This document shows positions 14,153 to 26,980 of a stretch of 64,000 nucleotides of DNA, in pieces; the stretch's first letter is position 1; the number at the start of each line of letters is the position of its first letter. Made by a program: the position numbers and the translations under genes. Under the pieces are notes generated by a model. The model made no database searches and was not told the origin of the DNA. It saw only the letters and a program-made list of their open reading frames with translations. This stretch comes from Bolinopsis microptera (lineage: Eukaryota > Ctenophora > Tentaculata > Lobata > Bolinopsidae): positions 7,480,902-7,544,901 of the forward strand of contig NC_087076.1 in the NCBI RefSeq assembly GCF_026151205.1, given 5' to 3'.

Positions 14153-14409
14153 ACTTGACAACTTGTAGCGTAACGGGTGATACTCGTAAAATATTTGTCC
14201 CAGGCCAAGACCGTCCGCGACGAGTTCAACTCGGCGCGCGTCCTGGTTGGTTGTAAACCTACAACTTGTAGTGCGATGCGTTACTGTGCCGCGCCGCGCA
14301 CTCAATGAGGCTTCTCGCAACGACAGACTAGCATCACCCATCGGCGAAATGCGCTACTGTGCCTCGCTGAGCTGCGATGAATTGACATCGTCAATTAACT
14401 TGACAACTT
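14153..14409. mobile_element. Unclassified 233-bp insert flanked by a 12-bp direct repeat
   Basis: The sequence acttgacaactt occurs at 14153-14164 and again at 14398-14409, bordering a relatively GC-rich 233-bp segment. The segment's right end (attgacatcgtcaattaa) also occurs at about 13841-13858, so that end is repeated locally. It is itself an inverted repeat (aattgac-atc-gtcaatt). No coding capacity. Confidence 0.45.
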
Positions 14410-15821
14410 AATGCAGAATCAAGCAAGTTACAAAAATATTTTATACGTATCCAATTGGATGTGTTTTCAGTGGAAATAAAGTGCGCACCTTTTGCTAAAC
14501 CAAAAGCTACAATCTGTTTAAATGGACTTTGCTTTGTTGTTAAAATATCAGAACTAATTTACGTGCGTGCGCGGCTTGAGCCGCGCCGCATAACAATTTA
14601 TGCGTTTAGGGGCTGGAGTACGCGTGTTTACAGATTAATGAATTTTTGCATTGTAAATATTTAAAGTTGACGATATATTATGATTTAATAGTAAATTTTT
14701 CAAAGCTGGCTTTGGACTTAGGTAAAATAATAACGTATTTATTTAAAAGAAAAAACCACGGATAGTTTTAAATTTACATAGTCGTATAACTATAATCAAG
14801 TTAATCCTGTTTTCAAGAATGCGCGGCTTTGGCGGCCAGTTATTGACTTGTACATAAAATTGAATTTTAAATAGAAATGTGAATGTATTAAAATTTAAAA
14901 CTTTCAAAACGGAGGCTTATAAATATTATTATACTATGATTGTAAAATAAAGGATAAAATTTTAAATTTGTTTCACTAAAATTTGTTTCACTAATTTAGA
15001 GCCAATAAATTGAACTAGCTACTTCTACTAATTTAAGGGGTTTTTAAAATTTATTAAGATTTTTTATTGAATTTCATATTGAATTTTTATATAGGGTCAA
15101 TGCTATATTATGTGTATATCATATTGTTTTAATCATTAATGAAAATTATGTTACAAACTTAAGTTTAAATGGACTTTTTCTTTAACTTGAATCAGTCTTT
15201 CAGCAATATTGCCATTAACATCCCCATTTTAAAGCATAAAGGAAATTGGGCGTTTCGAATAAACAGGTTCCACGGAATTTCGCCAAGATATGAAATTGGT
15301 CAGGCTGATTTCTTAATTCCGGTACAGCATACCTCATTACTTACGATGTACGAAGCGAGAAGTTATTTTGTAATTTATGAGGCGGTAAACTACAATTTAT
15401 GTGCACAGCTAGGTACCTTAGCAAGTTAAAAGATTCAAGTACCAATGGCTAGCTCCATCCTAATTGAACCCTTAATCACCAACTCCCGACTATTCAGCTG
15501 GGTCAACTGCAATACATATAATACAAGAGATTACATATACCTAATTAAGTCTATCTCACACTCTTTGACATTAATGGCACAAATTAGTTGCGAACTTGCA
15601 ACATTACCCCCAAAAGGAGACCGATACAGTTTGGGCAAAATCCCTCAGTAGACGGTTCAGTTACTTGCTTTTGTCTTCAAAGTTCATGAGGTTAAGTATT
15701 CCGAACTGATGGAAACTGAACATAGAGCTAAAGTTAGAGAGAACATGCTGCCTGGATCTGGGGTATATCTTTGCCGAGAGCTGTAAAAGTTTCTATGAAA
15801 AAATTATTTATCGAGTTCAAC
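14410..15821. other. A+T-rich gene-poor DNA
   Basis: No recognisable gene. One perfect GC-rich palindrome lies at 14569-14586 (gcgcggct-tg-agccgcgc) and a related half-site at 14820-14828. Open frames at 15169-15429 and 15445-15651 give no recognisable protein and have no supporting splice context. Confidence 0.45.
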
Positions 15822-16185
15822 GGCCAGGTAGCGCAGTTGGTTAGAACGCCTGTCTTACAATCGTTAGATTGCGAGTTCGAATCCCACTGACTGCCTGGTC
15901 GTGGGGTGAGCGTCGTCGACGTTCAGCTAAGGATCATGAGTGGTCTATGCAGCCCCCCGGTCTACTCAGCCGAATACTCGAGAAATCGGGTGTGAGGGTT
16001 AAATGAGGAGCTGCACATTGCAGCAAAGTCTCGGGCGAAGAAAGTATGGTACACACTACCTTAACCGTCACTGGCCAAAAAAAGATCCTTCGGCTTCCTG
16101 TAATTGGCTGGTTACACTTGTGTAACAATGTGGCTGTTGGAATACACCGAAGTAAAATAAGTGTCTTGATAAAAAATAAAAAAAA
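15822..16185 (+). mobile_element. tRNA-derived SINE
   Basis: The head looks like a tRNA, with A box TAGCGCAGTTGG (about 15829-15840) and B box GAGTTCGAATCC (about 15873-15884) at normal spacing for an internal RNA polymerase III promoter. The anticodon arm does not fold (catcg-type stem replaced by caatc-gtta-gattg), so this is not a functional tRNA gene. A non-tRNA body of about 280 bp follows, ending in an A-rich tail (ataaaaaataaaaaaaa, to 16185). No clear target duplication is visible. Confidence 0.75.
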
Positions 16186-16888
16186 GTGTCACTTGTACAA
16201 TGTACACAAGGCTTAGAAAATTTATGACTTCTTTGTGGTCAAAGTAAATGAATAGCTGTTTTATAAGCAAATTATTAATTGCCACTCCTTTTGCTTCAAT
16301 AGACTAATCCCAGATACCAATGCTTTTGGGTTATACCCTAGTTTTGTAGGGTTATACCCTAGTTTTGTAGGGTTGTTGATGTCAAGTGTGAATGCCATTA
16401 TCCATAACTTCCACAGATCGATTCTTTGATTCACCCATGTGGATGTGAGTACTTATGTTATTCTTAATGGAAGTATAAGTGTGGTCTAGGCAGTGACATA
16501 ACGTTGCATTTTGGTGCCCCTTCTTTCAAAATTCAAACTACGATTCGGGGCCTCCCTAAGATGGCCCCCCCCCCACTGCAGGGTCAGCGGGGCCTGGGGA
16601 GGAATGTATGATGAGGAAAAAAATGTATGTAAATGTTTGTTTCGTAAGGATCTTTACCCCTATAATAGCTATATGTGCATATTGATCAAAATGCACCAGT
16701 CAAAAGATCCATAGTTTGCATAAATTTAGTGTTGCTTTTGTTAGAATTAAAGTAATTTAATCTTAATTCTGAAACGTAACTATTTATATTTGGATTCAAT
16801 ATCAAGTTTGTCAATTTGTTTGTGATAAGTGCATTTTGTATGGAATTTTTTATAGACATATTATGTACTTATTCTTTCTTTATTAGAG
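16186..16888. other. Upstream region of Vav
   Basis: No gene is visible. It contains a 20-bp tandem duplicate (gggttataccctagttttgt, about 16328-16370) and a C-run at about 16565. The Vav start lies directly after ttctttctttattag, an acceptor-like sequence. Confidence 0.4.
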
Positions 16889-19800
16889 ATGGCACGCCAT
16901 CTTGATGAAGAGATACAGTGGAGAAAAGCACAAGACTGGCTATACTCTACAGGTATGAAATTAATTTTAGTTTACAGGTATTTAGAATTTTCAGTATCAT
17001 AATGTGCTCGACTTTGTTACTGATCATTTGGTCAGAAGTGCGGCTCTCTCAAAATATCAATTTTCTGAGTTACTTTTGAACAAATTATTACATGTTTAAT
17101 TTGATGAATAGATCAGCCATCACAGTAAGCTCCAAAAGATCTTGTGTTTATATTACTAATTAATTAAGTAGGTAATTAATTGCTTAAACTCTAGTTTAAC
17201 TTCCTTGTCTCTGTTTGCACCTCAACATTTGCTAAACAAGACGTTTGGCTAAAATTTGTTTCTCTAATCTATTTAAATTATTGCAGGAAAGCTATCTCAA
17301 CCATGCAGGGAACTCTTAGACTTTGCCATGAGTCTGGTGGATGGTATTATGTTATGTGAAGTGGCCAATTTTCTACATCCTGGGGCCATCAAATCGTTTA
17401 ACTACAGACCATCAATCCAATTTATGTGTGTCAAAAACATCGACAACTTTTTAAATGCATGCATCAAATTCTTTGGATTCCAGACCCACGAGCTTTTTAC
17501 TGCAACAGAGCTCCTTGAGGTTGAAAACTTTGGAAAGGTAAATGATTGATAGACCACTGTTGGGGATTGGGGGATGGAGCATATTATGTGAAACATAATG
17601 TGACAACATGTGACTTAACACAATGAATATTCAAAATTTGCTACTAAATATCAGTTATCAACTGTCTGCTCCACTTCCCCAGTTCAATCTATACAGTATA
17701 CATTGTACATTATACATTATACATTATACAGTATACATTGCTGCTATTTACCCAATTATTTCAAATATAGAAGTTGTTTGTTTTTGTCATCATTCTGTTT
17801 TGTATCTGTTACATGATACGATCTCATCATTCAGGTCGTTGAAGTTCTCTCTAAGTTATCCCTTACCAACCAAGCGAAGACGGCAGGTTTGCAACCCTTC
17901 AATTGCTACTTCGACGACCAGGAGCTTTATCACACTCTTCAAAGAGATGCGGAATCTAGGAGTGAGGATATCTATAGTAGGATTGAGGATATCTTTCAGT
18001 TTGATCGCACTGTCGACTATTCTTACCAAGAAACCTCGTATCAGCAAGAAAGCATCTACGAGGACATTGTTAAGATTAAACAGTATCGGATGGACAAGCC
18101 TAATGATAAACGAGGCTATATGATCGATGAGCTATTTGAAACAGAGAAAAACTATGTCCAGGTTTTAGAAATCGTCATAACTCATTTTTTAGAAAAACTC
18201 AAAATCATTTTGACTAACGAAGACATTAAAGTCATTTTTCAAAATATCGAGGAGTTGAAAAGGATTCACGAAAAACTCTTACAGAGACTTAAATTAAGTT
18301 TAGACAATGGGGGTCTTACGATTGGGGACTGTTTTATAAAAACGATTGAGCAGTTCTACAAATATGGGAATTATTGTGCATGTCTTGACGCTGCAGCTCA
18401 GAAAATTGACGAACTTATGTCAGACTCAAAAATAGCAAATGTGGTAAATCGCTGTTCTCAGGAATCTCAGCAAAGGTTTTCTCTGAAAGACTTGCTTAAA
18501 GTTCCAGCTCAGAGGATTTTGAAATATCACATGCTTTTAGAAAACCTTCATAAAACAACCCCTGACAATCCGGGACTTCAAGAGGGATTTAGAATCATGA
18601 AGGCATTGGCTTCGTTCATTAACGAGTATAAGAGGAACTTTGAGCAAAAGTTGGCCACAAAATCTATAGAGGAGCGAATTTTAAACAGAGATCTTGAAGA
18701 CTTGTATGCATATGGAAAACTTTTAAAGGATGGCGAAGTTATGCTGAAAAGTTCTAACAAACCGATAAAACGATTCGCATTTCTTTTTGAGAGGTGTGTC
18801 TTAATATGCAAAAAATCGGAACATTCCAATTTAGAAATACAAGTTTCTCTAGACTTTGATACTTATGAAATCGCTGAACAATTTGATCCTCCTGGTGGCG
18901 GTAAATTTAGCTTTGGTTGGTCGATGAAAAACAAAGTGGACATTCTTCAACCTCCTTATCAGATATTTGTCAAAACGGCAGAGCAGTGTGCTGTTTGGTT
19001 AGCAAAGCTTCACGAAGGATACCACATGTTACGTTCCCCCTCACACCTTCAGTGGGAACACAAGTTTTGCTTGTACAACTTTTCCACCTACACAACATGT
19101 GAGGGATGTCAGGAGATCCTAAGTGGAGTCTTTCTCCAGGGCCTACTCTGTCAGTCCTGCAACATAGCGTGTCACCGACACTGCAAAGCCATGATCAGTG
19201 ACTGCAAGAAGTCACGTATGATGAGCCGAGGTTCTAGTTACAGCAACAAGGACCTACCCTCGTTACCCTCCACCGCCTCCCTGGGTAGCATCTCCGGCTA
19301 CAATATCCCGGACCTGAACTCTGACATGAACGCTATCCATGTTGACGGAGCACCTCCTACTCCTAGCACTGTTTCTCCTCCTCCTATCCCTCCCCGAGTG
19401 CCTAGTCTCAAGGTTAGTCTAGTGTCTTAGTGATATAACGCGTGATCACTCATTATCTGTACTGTCAATTGTTTGTTTCAACTGGAGTAGTGATGGTAAT
19501 GATAACACTTCAATTAATATTAAGGTAATTGATAAAGTTGCACTATGCTATGGTTATTTGTTAATGTAGAGGAACTAATTGAATCCCTATTGAGGTGCTG
19601 GTTATTTGTTAATGTAGAGGAACTAATTGAATCCCTATTGAGGTGCTGGTTATTTGTTAATGTAGAGGAACTAATTGAATCCCTATTGAGGTGCTGGCCA
19701 CTTCCGACTCATAAATTCCTTCCCCAGTGCAAGTGATGTCTAGAAACCAAACAGGCTTCACGTAGATTAAGATATAACAAGTCTAAGGGCGCGTGTTAAA

Positions 19801-22800
19801 TATTTAGGGAGTGCATTATTGTAATATACTGGTTTGTATCAAGATACAAGTTAGTGCATTTTATGTACTTCACAATCTTCTCAATTTCAATTTGTTTTGT
19901 GATGTTAAGTCAAGTGGACTTCATAGTTCATAAGTTATCATATTTACGACAAAGGGCATTTGAGTCCTTCTGTTCAACTTAAACGGCTTTATCAATGTAA
20001 TTGAAAACTTGAGAATAAAATTTGCCAATGCAAATACCACAGTATATTTTTAGAATGTTATTTTGAACATTGAAACATACAATCACACTGCTCATTAGAA
20101 TGTATTAAGATTAAAAATACAAAAACAGGAATTTAGTTGCATTGTTGCATTGTTTGTCATAAATCAAGTCTGGCTAAATTTAGTTACTGTATTTCCTTGA
20201 CAGTGTAACCGATGTTGCTCTGGTCTAAATTTAAACGTTCAAGCCCGAAGGTTGTGATATTTGCTTAGATTCTTCAAGGGTTCAGTTTTCAAACAGTCTC
20301 ACTGTTATGTTAGTGTTAGCAACTTCTCAACTCTCATGATCATACCCTCTAATATTGTCGTGGTAGATAAAAGATCCATGTTATACTATTAGTGCCTGTT
20401 AAAATCACTTGTCAGATGATTATCTTACGGTCTCACATTTGGTGTATAAATTATGTCTAATGGGCGGTATAAAAAATGAATGATTGATCATTCCTTGATA
20501 TTCGACCTTGTTTTCATATTTTATGAGTTCTGCTCAACCCTTCTGAAGCTCAACAAGCCGTCTACAGTACAGAGGTACAGTTTTATCTGCCTTAGTTTCG
20601 CTTTACAATTACTGGTAATGCTACTTAAAAATCAACACCTTGAAAATTTCACAGGGCTCGGACCTTAACTTTACTTGCACAGTTTTTAGACAAATTAAGT
20701 AGTACTACGTCTAGTATCACGTGTAAATTCACGATATACTATTCGATACTAACGATATAATACTATTCGATACTAACTGGTAAAGTTATAATGTTTAAAA
20801 CGGTCTAATTTGTCGAGGGAGTTACAGATTCTATAGTTAACACTAGGCAGGTTAGACGGTTGAGCTCACCTTATTCAGAGATATTTCCCGAGGAATTCGT
20901 TATAAGAGGATATATTCTATACAAAATTATAATCTTTCTAGCATTTTAGTCTGCTGATAATCCCTAATCATGTGATCAAGCTAAAAAACCGGAAATGTAT
21001 TTTAATTTTCCAAAAGTTTTAGTGAGATCACTGACATTACACGCAAAACTATCATTTGAGTAGATGCTAAGAGATCATTCTCTCAGATCAGATCATACTG
21101 AGGACTAGTAGAGTTGAAATGATCATTTCTTCTGTCCTCTTTCTGTATAACATGTCACAAATTTATTGTCCGCCTCATCGTTCAGCTGTATTGCTTAATC
21201 CCCAATCTTATTTAATTTTACTGATCTTCCCGAGCCGTGTTCGACAGATAAAAAAAGATAAATCCCGTAACATTTGATGCTGGACATAAATTATGTTCAA
21301 ACAAATTTCGACATTTTTTGTTTCCGGGTTTATTATAGCTGTCAATAACTTCCATGGAAAGTTGCCGCTATAGGTAAGGCCAGCCTATCTGCATATAATA
21401 TTTGTAGATATATACGGTGAGAAGTTGAGTGATCTAGTTTGTAACCAAGGCCAGTAGAAAGTAAACAAGGAAACATGTTGAGGAAGTATAGACTGCACTG
21501 GTGGGTTATTCCACCTTCAGTCTGTTTTACTATTTTTCTGTTCCTGTCGATACTATATAGGCTCGACGCTACTAGATAGGCTTGTCGCTATTAGTCGCTA
21601 TTAGATAGGCTTATCGCTACTAGTCGCTATTAGTCGCTACTATAATAGGCTTGTCGCTATAAGTCGCTACTAGATAGGCTTGTCGCTATTAGTCGCTATT
21701 AGTCGCTACTATATATAGGCTTGTCGCTATTAGTCGCTACTAGATCGGCTTGTCGCTACTAGTCGCTATTAGTCGCTACTATATAGGCTTGTCGCTGTTA
21801 GTCGATATTAGTCGCTACTATATAGGCTTGTCGCTATTAGTCGCTACTAGATTAAGATGACTACAGTTTTGCCGTTCTTATGAAAATCTGGACTCTGATT
21901 ATGGGGGCATATCTTTAGCTGACCATCAATCATGGAATTATATTCTTTTTTGTTTCCAAGCAGCCCGAAAGAGTGAAAGCAGCGGAAAGTAGAACCCAAT
22001 AGAATGATAATGATGATCTGCTGTTAATTTATCATTTTATTCTATCCTTATAGCCATTCCCACACGTTTCTGAATAACCATGTACATTGAAACCCTGACC
22101 TTACAACATTTGAAGATTACCCCTCTCGTCTCTCTGAAGATCAGTTCACGATCTGAACCCTAGCCTATACTAGCCTGTTTTCAATCTTTCATTTCCAAAC
22201 CATTGTATTCACTTTAGTTGACATTTTTAACAACACGAAAATAACATTTGAAAATAACAAATATGTAACATTTTGAAAGTTTATTGATAAACATTTTTAG
22301 AAACGCCAGATTCAAGCTTCTTTTCAGTTAAATGTGTGGTTTGATCCATTTTTGTTCCTTCTTCCCTATCTCAAGCCCGGGCAATTTGAAATTGTTGAGT
22401 AATAACTAGGGATAAATCCAGCAAATGAGTGATCTTACACGCTAATTCATAATGCTACCAACTGTCAGAGGGCATGGTGTTAAAGTTTCATGACATATTC
22501 TAATTAGTTCATCATTAGTTCATTTATTAGTTATCTGACAGCTCCACATACACTGCATACCGGATTCATGTTATTTAGCAATTCGTGCCGCCCTTTTGGA
22601 TTCTTCTTACCGATCTTGTTAGATGTGTTTAACAGACCTAGCTCAATTACATTCCCTGTTTTATTTCCTCTTAATTGCTCACTTTGTCGGTTGTAAATGC
22701 TGACCAGATTAAACGTAATGCTCTTTGGTAGGCCCAGCCGGTCTTTTTTTAACGTTCTAGAATTTTACAAGCCATTAAGCAAGTTCTAGAAATTTGTGGT

Positions 22801-25800
22801 AGTTAATTTTTAGTTAGTGAATACTGAATAGTGGGAGACGCTTGACAGGTTATTTGAAAGTCTTCAGATACTAAGAATTGGGATCATGTGAACCTCTATA
22901 TACCGGGTTCTTTTATACCGTGCACTTTTCGTTTCCCCCGAGGAGCCCAGTATAGAGAAGTTTGATGTTGTTATAGGGATGCAGATGCGATCATAATAGT
23001 TTTTCTTTATAACCCACAACTCTATCTTTAATCTTCACCGTGCAGCTATGATGCTTCTTGCTTATAGTTATGTGTTCAAACCTGTTTTTGTCGCTACGAA
23101 CAATAATATTAAGACAGTATAACATAGATATTCAGCTATGCAAGGCATCATAAAGAATCTTTATCTTTTCCAGCTCAAGTTTTTCAGGAAGTTAAATTGT
23201 ATGCCAGCCTCACCAACGTGACATATTTAATAGTAACTGATCGCAAATTCGTTTAGTTTTGTTAAATATTTGTTACGTGAATTTCTGATTTATGAAGGAG
23301 CACCTGACATTCATTCACCAAACCCAATTTGCTCTCATTTTTAAGTTCTTTCTCTGTTTTTGCCTTCAAATTTTGACAAGTTTCTCTGCTATTAGATTGA
23401 TTTGGAGAGATCAGATTCCGGCTCGAACTCAGAGACAGAAATTTTTTATGAAAATATGACATCTGGAGGATCTTCAAGTTCAAGTTCAGAGCCAGCTAAA
23501 AACTTTTATTCCACGGATCCGCTGGAATGCAACAAAATTTTGGTGGTAAGAAATCAGCCCGAGTGAGATTTCATAAAGTTATGAGAACTTGTTTTACCCA
23601 CAGTCTCCTAATGAAGGTCCTACGGAACCTATGATTTTACCCTGACTCTCATGTGATCCTGACTCTCATGTGATCCTGACTCTCATGTGATCCTCTGATT
23701 TTCTAGCACTGGTCATCAGTACATTTAAATGCGAGTCTCTCTATTGACGTGATAATCTAATATATAATATACAAATCCCAATTTATGTTTTATCTGGTGC
23801 TGAAATACTAGCCCACTTGTTTTTGTACCGCTGTCAACTCTTCAAAACCACTTGAAGACTAGGAAATTAGGAATTATACAGTGCTACAGCTTTTTAACTC
23901 TTTGAATTTTGTCTTCAGTTTTGCTTGAACCACAATAATTTGAGCATCTTGAACTAAATTCCATGAATATTTCAGGACAGCAGACGTTCCATTCCGACTA
24001 CCCCGACCTTCAATTCCCGCTCCCCCTCATTCGACCGAGGTTCTGCTGCTTCACCCCAACACTTCACTATTCAGGGGGACCTGTATGTATGTACTAAGGA
24101 TTACAATGGTGGCAACATATCTGACGTGTTTGAACCCACTATAGTGCTCAACAGGGGAGAATTTGTCGAGGTAAGCGGTGTGATTTACTGTGTTCTCATT
24201 GGGTTTGATGTGGTAATTCTCTACTCGGTTAAATACATACCTTTCTTTGTACTTTAAAACAAAAGCACTATGTATTGGATAGCGGCCAGGATAATCGTCT
24301 AGCACCTTCAAAGTGACCCTCATAGCAGAACAGTAAATACTGCAGGTAATGAAGAAAGATCACCCAATGTATTGGAAAGGGAAGAGCCAAGCCTCAGGGC
24401 AGACGGGATACTTCCCTTCTGAGAACGTGAAGATGTACTCTCAGACTCGAGCAGACTCTATCGGGTCTGCCATCATGCCCAGTCCTACACTGAGGCAGCA
24501 GTGTAACGGACAGATGCTGTACAATTTCCCTTGGTATGTGGGAGAGATGGACCGCAACGGTGGAAGGTCAGTTATAAACTTATTAATTATTATATCTGTT
24601 TTATTTGATTGTATACTGTAAAATTGAGCTTCTGTCTCGTCAATACCGTATAAATATAATCCCGATTTACCGTACAGTTTGGGGGATAAGGAAATAGTAC
24701 GCGTACGGTAAATTTAATCTGGGTACGGTAAATCAGGATCTATAGACTTAATATTATGATTGTTGTTTACAATCAATGATGCTTCGTGACGCTTGTGTCC
24801 GTTGCTTGTGTTGCACACGTGACGCTTGTGTTGCACATGTGACGCTTGTGTCCGTTGCACAAGGTTGTTAAATACGTATTAGGAGGGAATACGTATTGGA
24901 ATACGAATACGTATTAATCCTCGAAAATTGACGTATTACGACGTATTCTTTATTCAAAAAATTCAAAAATTCAAATATGTTGAGGGGACTGAACTTTAGA
25001 AAATGGTCTTAAACTTTGATAATATTAATTGCGAGATCGTTTTAGGAAACGAAATCATTAAATATGTATTAATATGTAATTGATAATTTCGCAAAAAATG
25101 TTAGCTTATTATCCATGAAATTTGATTACAAATTTAAGTTATCATGTATAACTGCACTCCTTTAATGCATGATCAATGATGAGGGTGGCGCGCAGCTGTA
25201 ATGTTTAATTTTGACAAATCAGCGTATTACGGCGTATTATGGCGTATTCGTGGACGTATTTAACAATCCATAGAAATTACCGTATTCCGGCGTATTACGA
25301 CGTATTCTTTATTAGAACCGAATACGTCGTATTCTTTCACGAAAATTTGACGTATTTAACAACCTTGCCGTTGCACACGTGACGCTTGTGTCTGTTGCAC
25401 ACGTAAAATCCCTTTTCACAATTCCTAACATTTTGAGAAATCCTTGAAAGTGCAAGTCCCCACTTACATCCAGTCCTTTCGAATGTTCTAGAAATTGTCT
25501 CTCCCAAAAAACGCCGTAAGGACTGTCATGTGTAAAAGTATCATATGTCATAGAGTGACAACGGTGACACCCTGTCAGTGACATATGCTATTTATCACTA
25601 GATCCGCTGTTTACTATCCCTTCCCTCACACCTTTACCGTGACTTAGCTCACACATCATAATACTATATTAGTTCACATCATTTGTGTTGATAACCGCAC
25701 CCCCAGTAATAGCAGACACGGACCAATCAGTGAAAACACGTACGCAATTACTGTTCAAAACACGACTTGTACATTGTACAACTGAAATGTATTAATACTG

Positions 25801-26900
25801 AAATGTCTGGCATTTACTGACCATGTACAATGTCACACTGCTGTCTTGACCTAGTGCCCTGTGTCCCGTTTGTATCTAGGGACTGGTAAGTAAGAGGGAC
25901 TGCGTATCAAGTCACACACTTAATAGGCCTGCACGAGATTCCAAACATTTCCGGCGAAATGTGAAGCGATACTGAATATCATACCATATATAATATTAGG
26001 TGTGTATTTAGTAAGCTGATATGCGGGGTGCCTGATGTCCCCCGATTTTAGGAATTTGTCAGCTAACACACAAAGTGTAAAGCAACATTGTTTCAAAAAA
26101 TAGTAGTTTTAAAACGATTTGTAATTTCTGAGGCCTCAATTTATCAACAATGCGCGGTAAACATTAAATGATTTGTAGGTAGGACACGTCTCATATGTAA
26201 TAATACCGCAAGCTGCGGCCTTGACAAGTGAGACTGTTAAAAGTGGCATGTGTCGTTGTACTTTGGAGAAGCTGCCTAACTAAGATGTAACTTTTGTAAA
26301 CAAGGAGATGCTGTGCTGTTGTAAGGTTTACCTGTAACCATAGTGTGAAGTGTAGCTGCGTAGCAATGCAGCACAATTGCGAAGTCTTACACTCCACAAT
26401 TTGCTGCTCTCTCATGTGGTTTTGAGACTGTGCCAACTTTTGTCAAAAGTCAGAGCTTACAATCACACCATTAGAAATATTATATACCTTAAAATTTCTT
26501 GGTAATACACAAATTTTCGAACGTTTAAAAGCTATAATACCTCAAATAAACCCCTAATTGATTTACAAAACATGCCCTGCAACCTAACATTTCTATTTTT
26601 AGAACCTGACCCTTTTCTCACAGGATGATGCTGGAACCAGCCACAGTTCCTGACGGCTGCTACCTGGTCAGGGAATCCAAGAACAGAGTCGGCCAGTACT
26701 CCATCGACGTTAAATTCAACTTTCTTGTGAAGCATATAAAAGTGGTGTACTCTGATGGCACCTTTTGTCTGGCCCCCTCCAAGACCTTTAGCTCGATAGT
26801 GGAGTTGGTTACCCACTACCAGCACAGCACCCTGGGTCAAGTCTTCAGGGATCTTCAGACTAAACTCTTGGTGCCTTACCGATGTTTACCTGGATCATGA
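16889..26900 (+). CDS. VAV: Vav-family Rho guanine nucleotide exchange factor, 911 aa
   Basis: Phosphotyrosine-regulated GEF for Rho/Rac GTPases at the plasma membrane. Exons are 16889-16952, 17287-17537, 17835-19412, 23396-23545, 23976-24170, 24346-24566 and 26624-26900; all borders are GT-AG and phases agree. Domains: calponin-homology (about 1-120; LVDGIMLCEVANFL, SIQFMCVKNIDNFL); acidic segment with tyrosines (SEDIYSRIEDIF, QESIYEDIV); DH (about 198-375; YMIDELFETEKNYVQVLEIV, LLKVPAQRILKYHMLLENL); PH (about 390-505); atypical C1 (about 514-563; HKFCLYNFS to HRHCKAMISDC); SH3 (about 714-776; DLYVCTKDYNG to GQTGYFPSENVK); SH2 (about 809-903; WYVGEMDR, GCYLVRESKN with the phosphotyrosine-binding Arg). 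The protein stops at LLVPYRCLPGS just after SH2, so the C-terminal SH3 of vertebrate and fly Vav is missing. A single 1.58-kb exon encodes the acidic region through C1. Confidence 0.95.
19551..19697. repeat. 48-bp tandem repeat, 3 copies
   Basis: Unit gttatttgttaatgtagagg... ends in cctattgaggtgctg; copies start at 19553, 19601 and 19649 and are identical. It lies in Vav intron 3. The in-frame repetition (48 = 16 codons) is probably incidental. Confidence 0.95.
21546..21853. repeat. Irregular tandem repeat of tcgctattag / tcgctactag units
   Basis: About 300 bp built from 10-bp blocks (tcgctattag, tcgctactag) alternating with ataggcttg. It forms a loose higher-order unit of 30-50 bp with many variants. 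It lies in Vav intron 3. Confidence 0.85.
23643..23694. repeat. Short tandem repeat ctgactctcatgtgatc, 3 copies
   Basis: Three near-identical 17-bp copies lie in Vav intron 4, about 100 bp downstream of the exon-4 donor. Confidence 0.9.
24567..26623. other. Vav intron 6
   Basis: A 2.06-kb intron splitting the SH2 domain after WYVGEMDRNGGR. Besides the hAT-like MITE it has a small inverted pair (gatttaccgtac, about 24661-24674, and gtacggtaaatc, about 24726-24738). No other coding exon is visible; the frames at 25312-25584 and 26191-26436 (minus) show no recognisable content. Confidence 0.6.
24852..25375. mobile_element. hAT-like MITE, 508 bp, with 8-bp target duplication
   Basis: Terminal inverted repeats are CAAGGTTGTTAAATACGT (24860-24877) and its complement (25350-25367). 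The 8-bp direct repeat ccgttgca flanks both sides (24852-24859 and 25368-25375). The interior is rich in tacgtatt/gcgtatta motifs and has no coding capacity. The 8-bp duplication fits the hAT superfamily. It inserted into Vav intron 6, within a pre-existing gacgcttgtgtccgttgcac repeat (24780-24860, resumed at 25376). Confidence 0.85.
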
Positions 26901-26980
26901 TGATACTTGTGTGAGAGGAACTTAGACGTTCTCTGTTACATGTCTGTCAGATCGTGCTAGTGATCAGACTGCAATTGGTG

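Larger units (their letters stand above)
19413..23395. other. Vav intron 3, about 4 kb, with small repeats
   Basis: No exon or nested gene is recognised. It contains the 48-bp and the tcgctattag-type tandem arrays listed separately. Read-through of exon 3 would stop at TAG 19428-19430, which could give a truncated CH-DH-PH-C1 isoform if the intron were retained. Other sequence is A+T-rich. Confidence 0.6.

Noticed and set aside
13469-14341. Several short GC-rich frames on both strands
   Set aside because: They coincide with hairpin-rich transposon-like segments and have strongly biased composition.
15822-15898. Functional tRNA gene
   Set aside because: A and B boxes are present but the anticodon arm and T stem do not pair properly, and an SINE body with A-rich tail follows.
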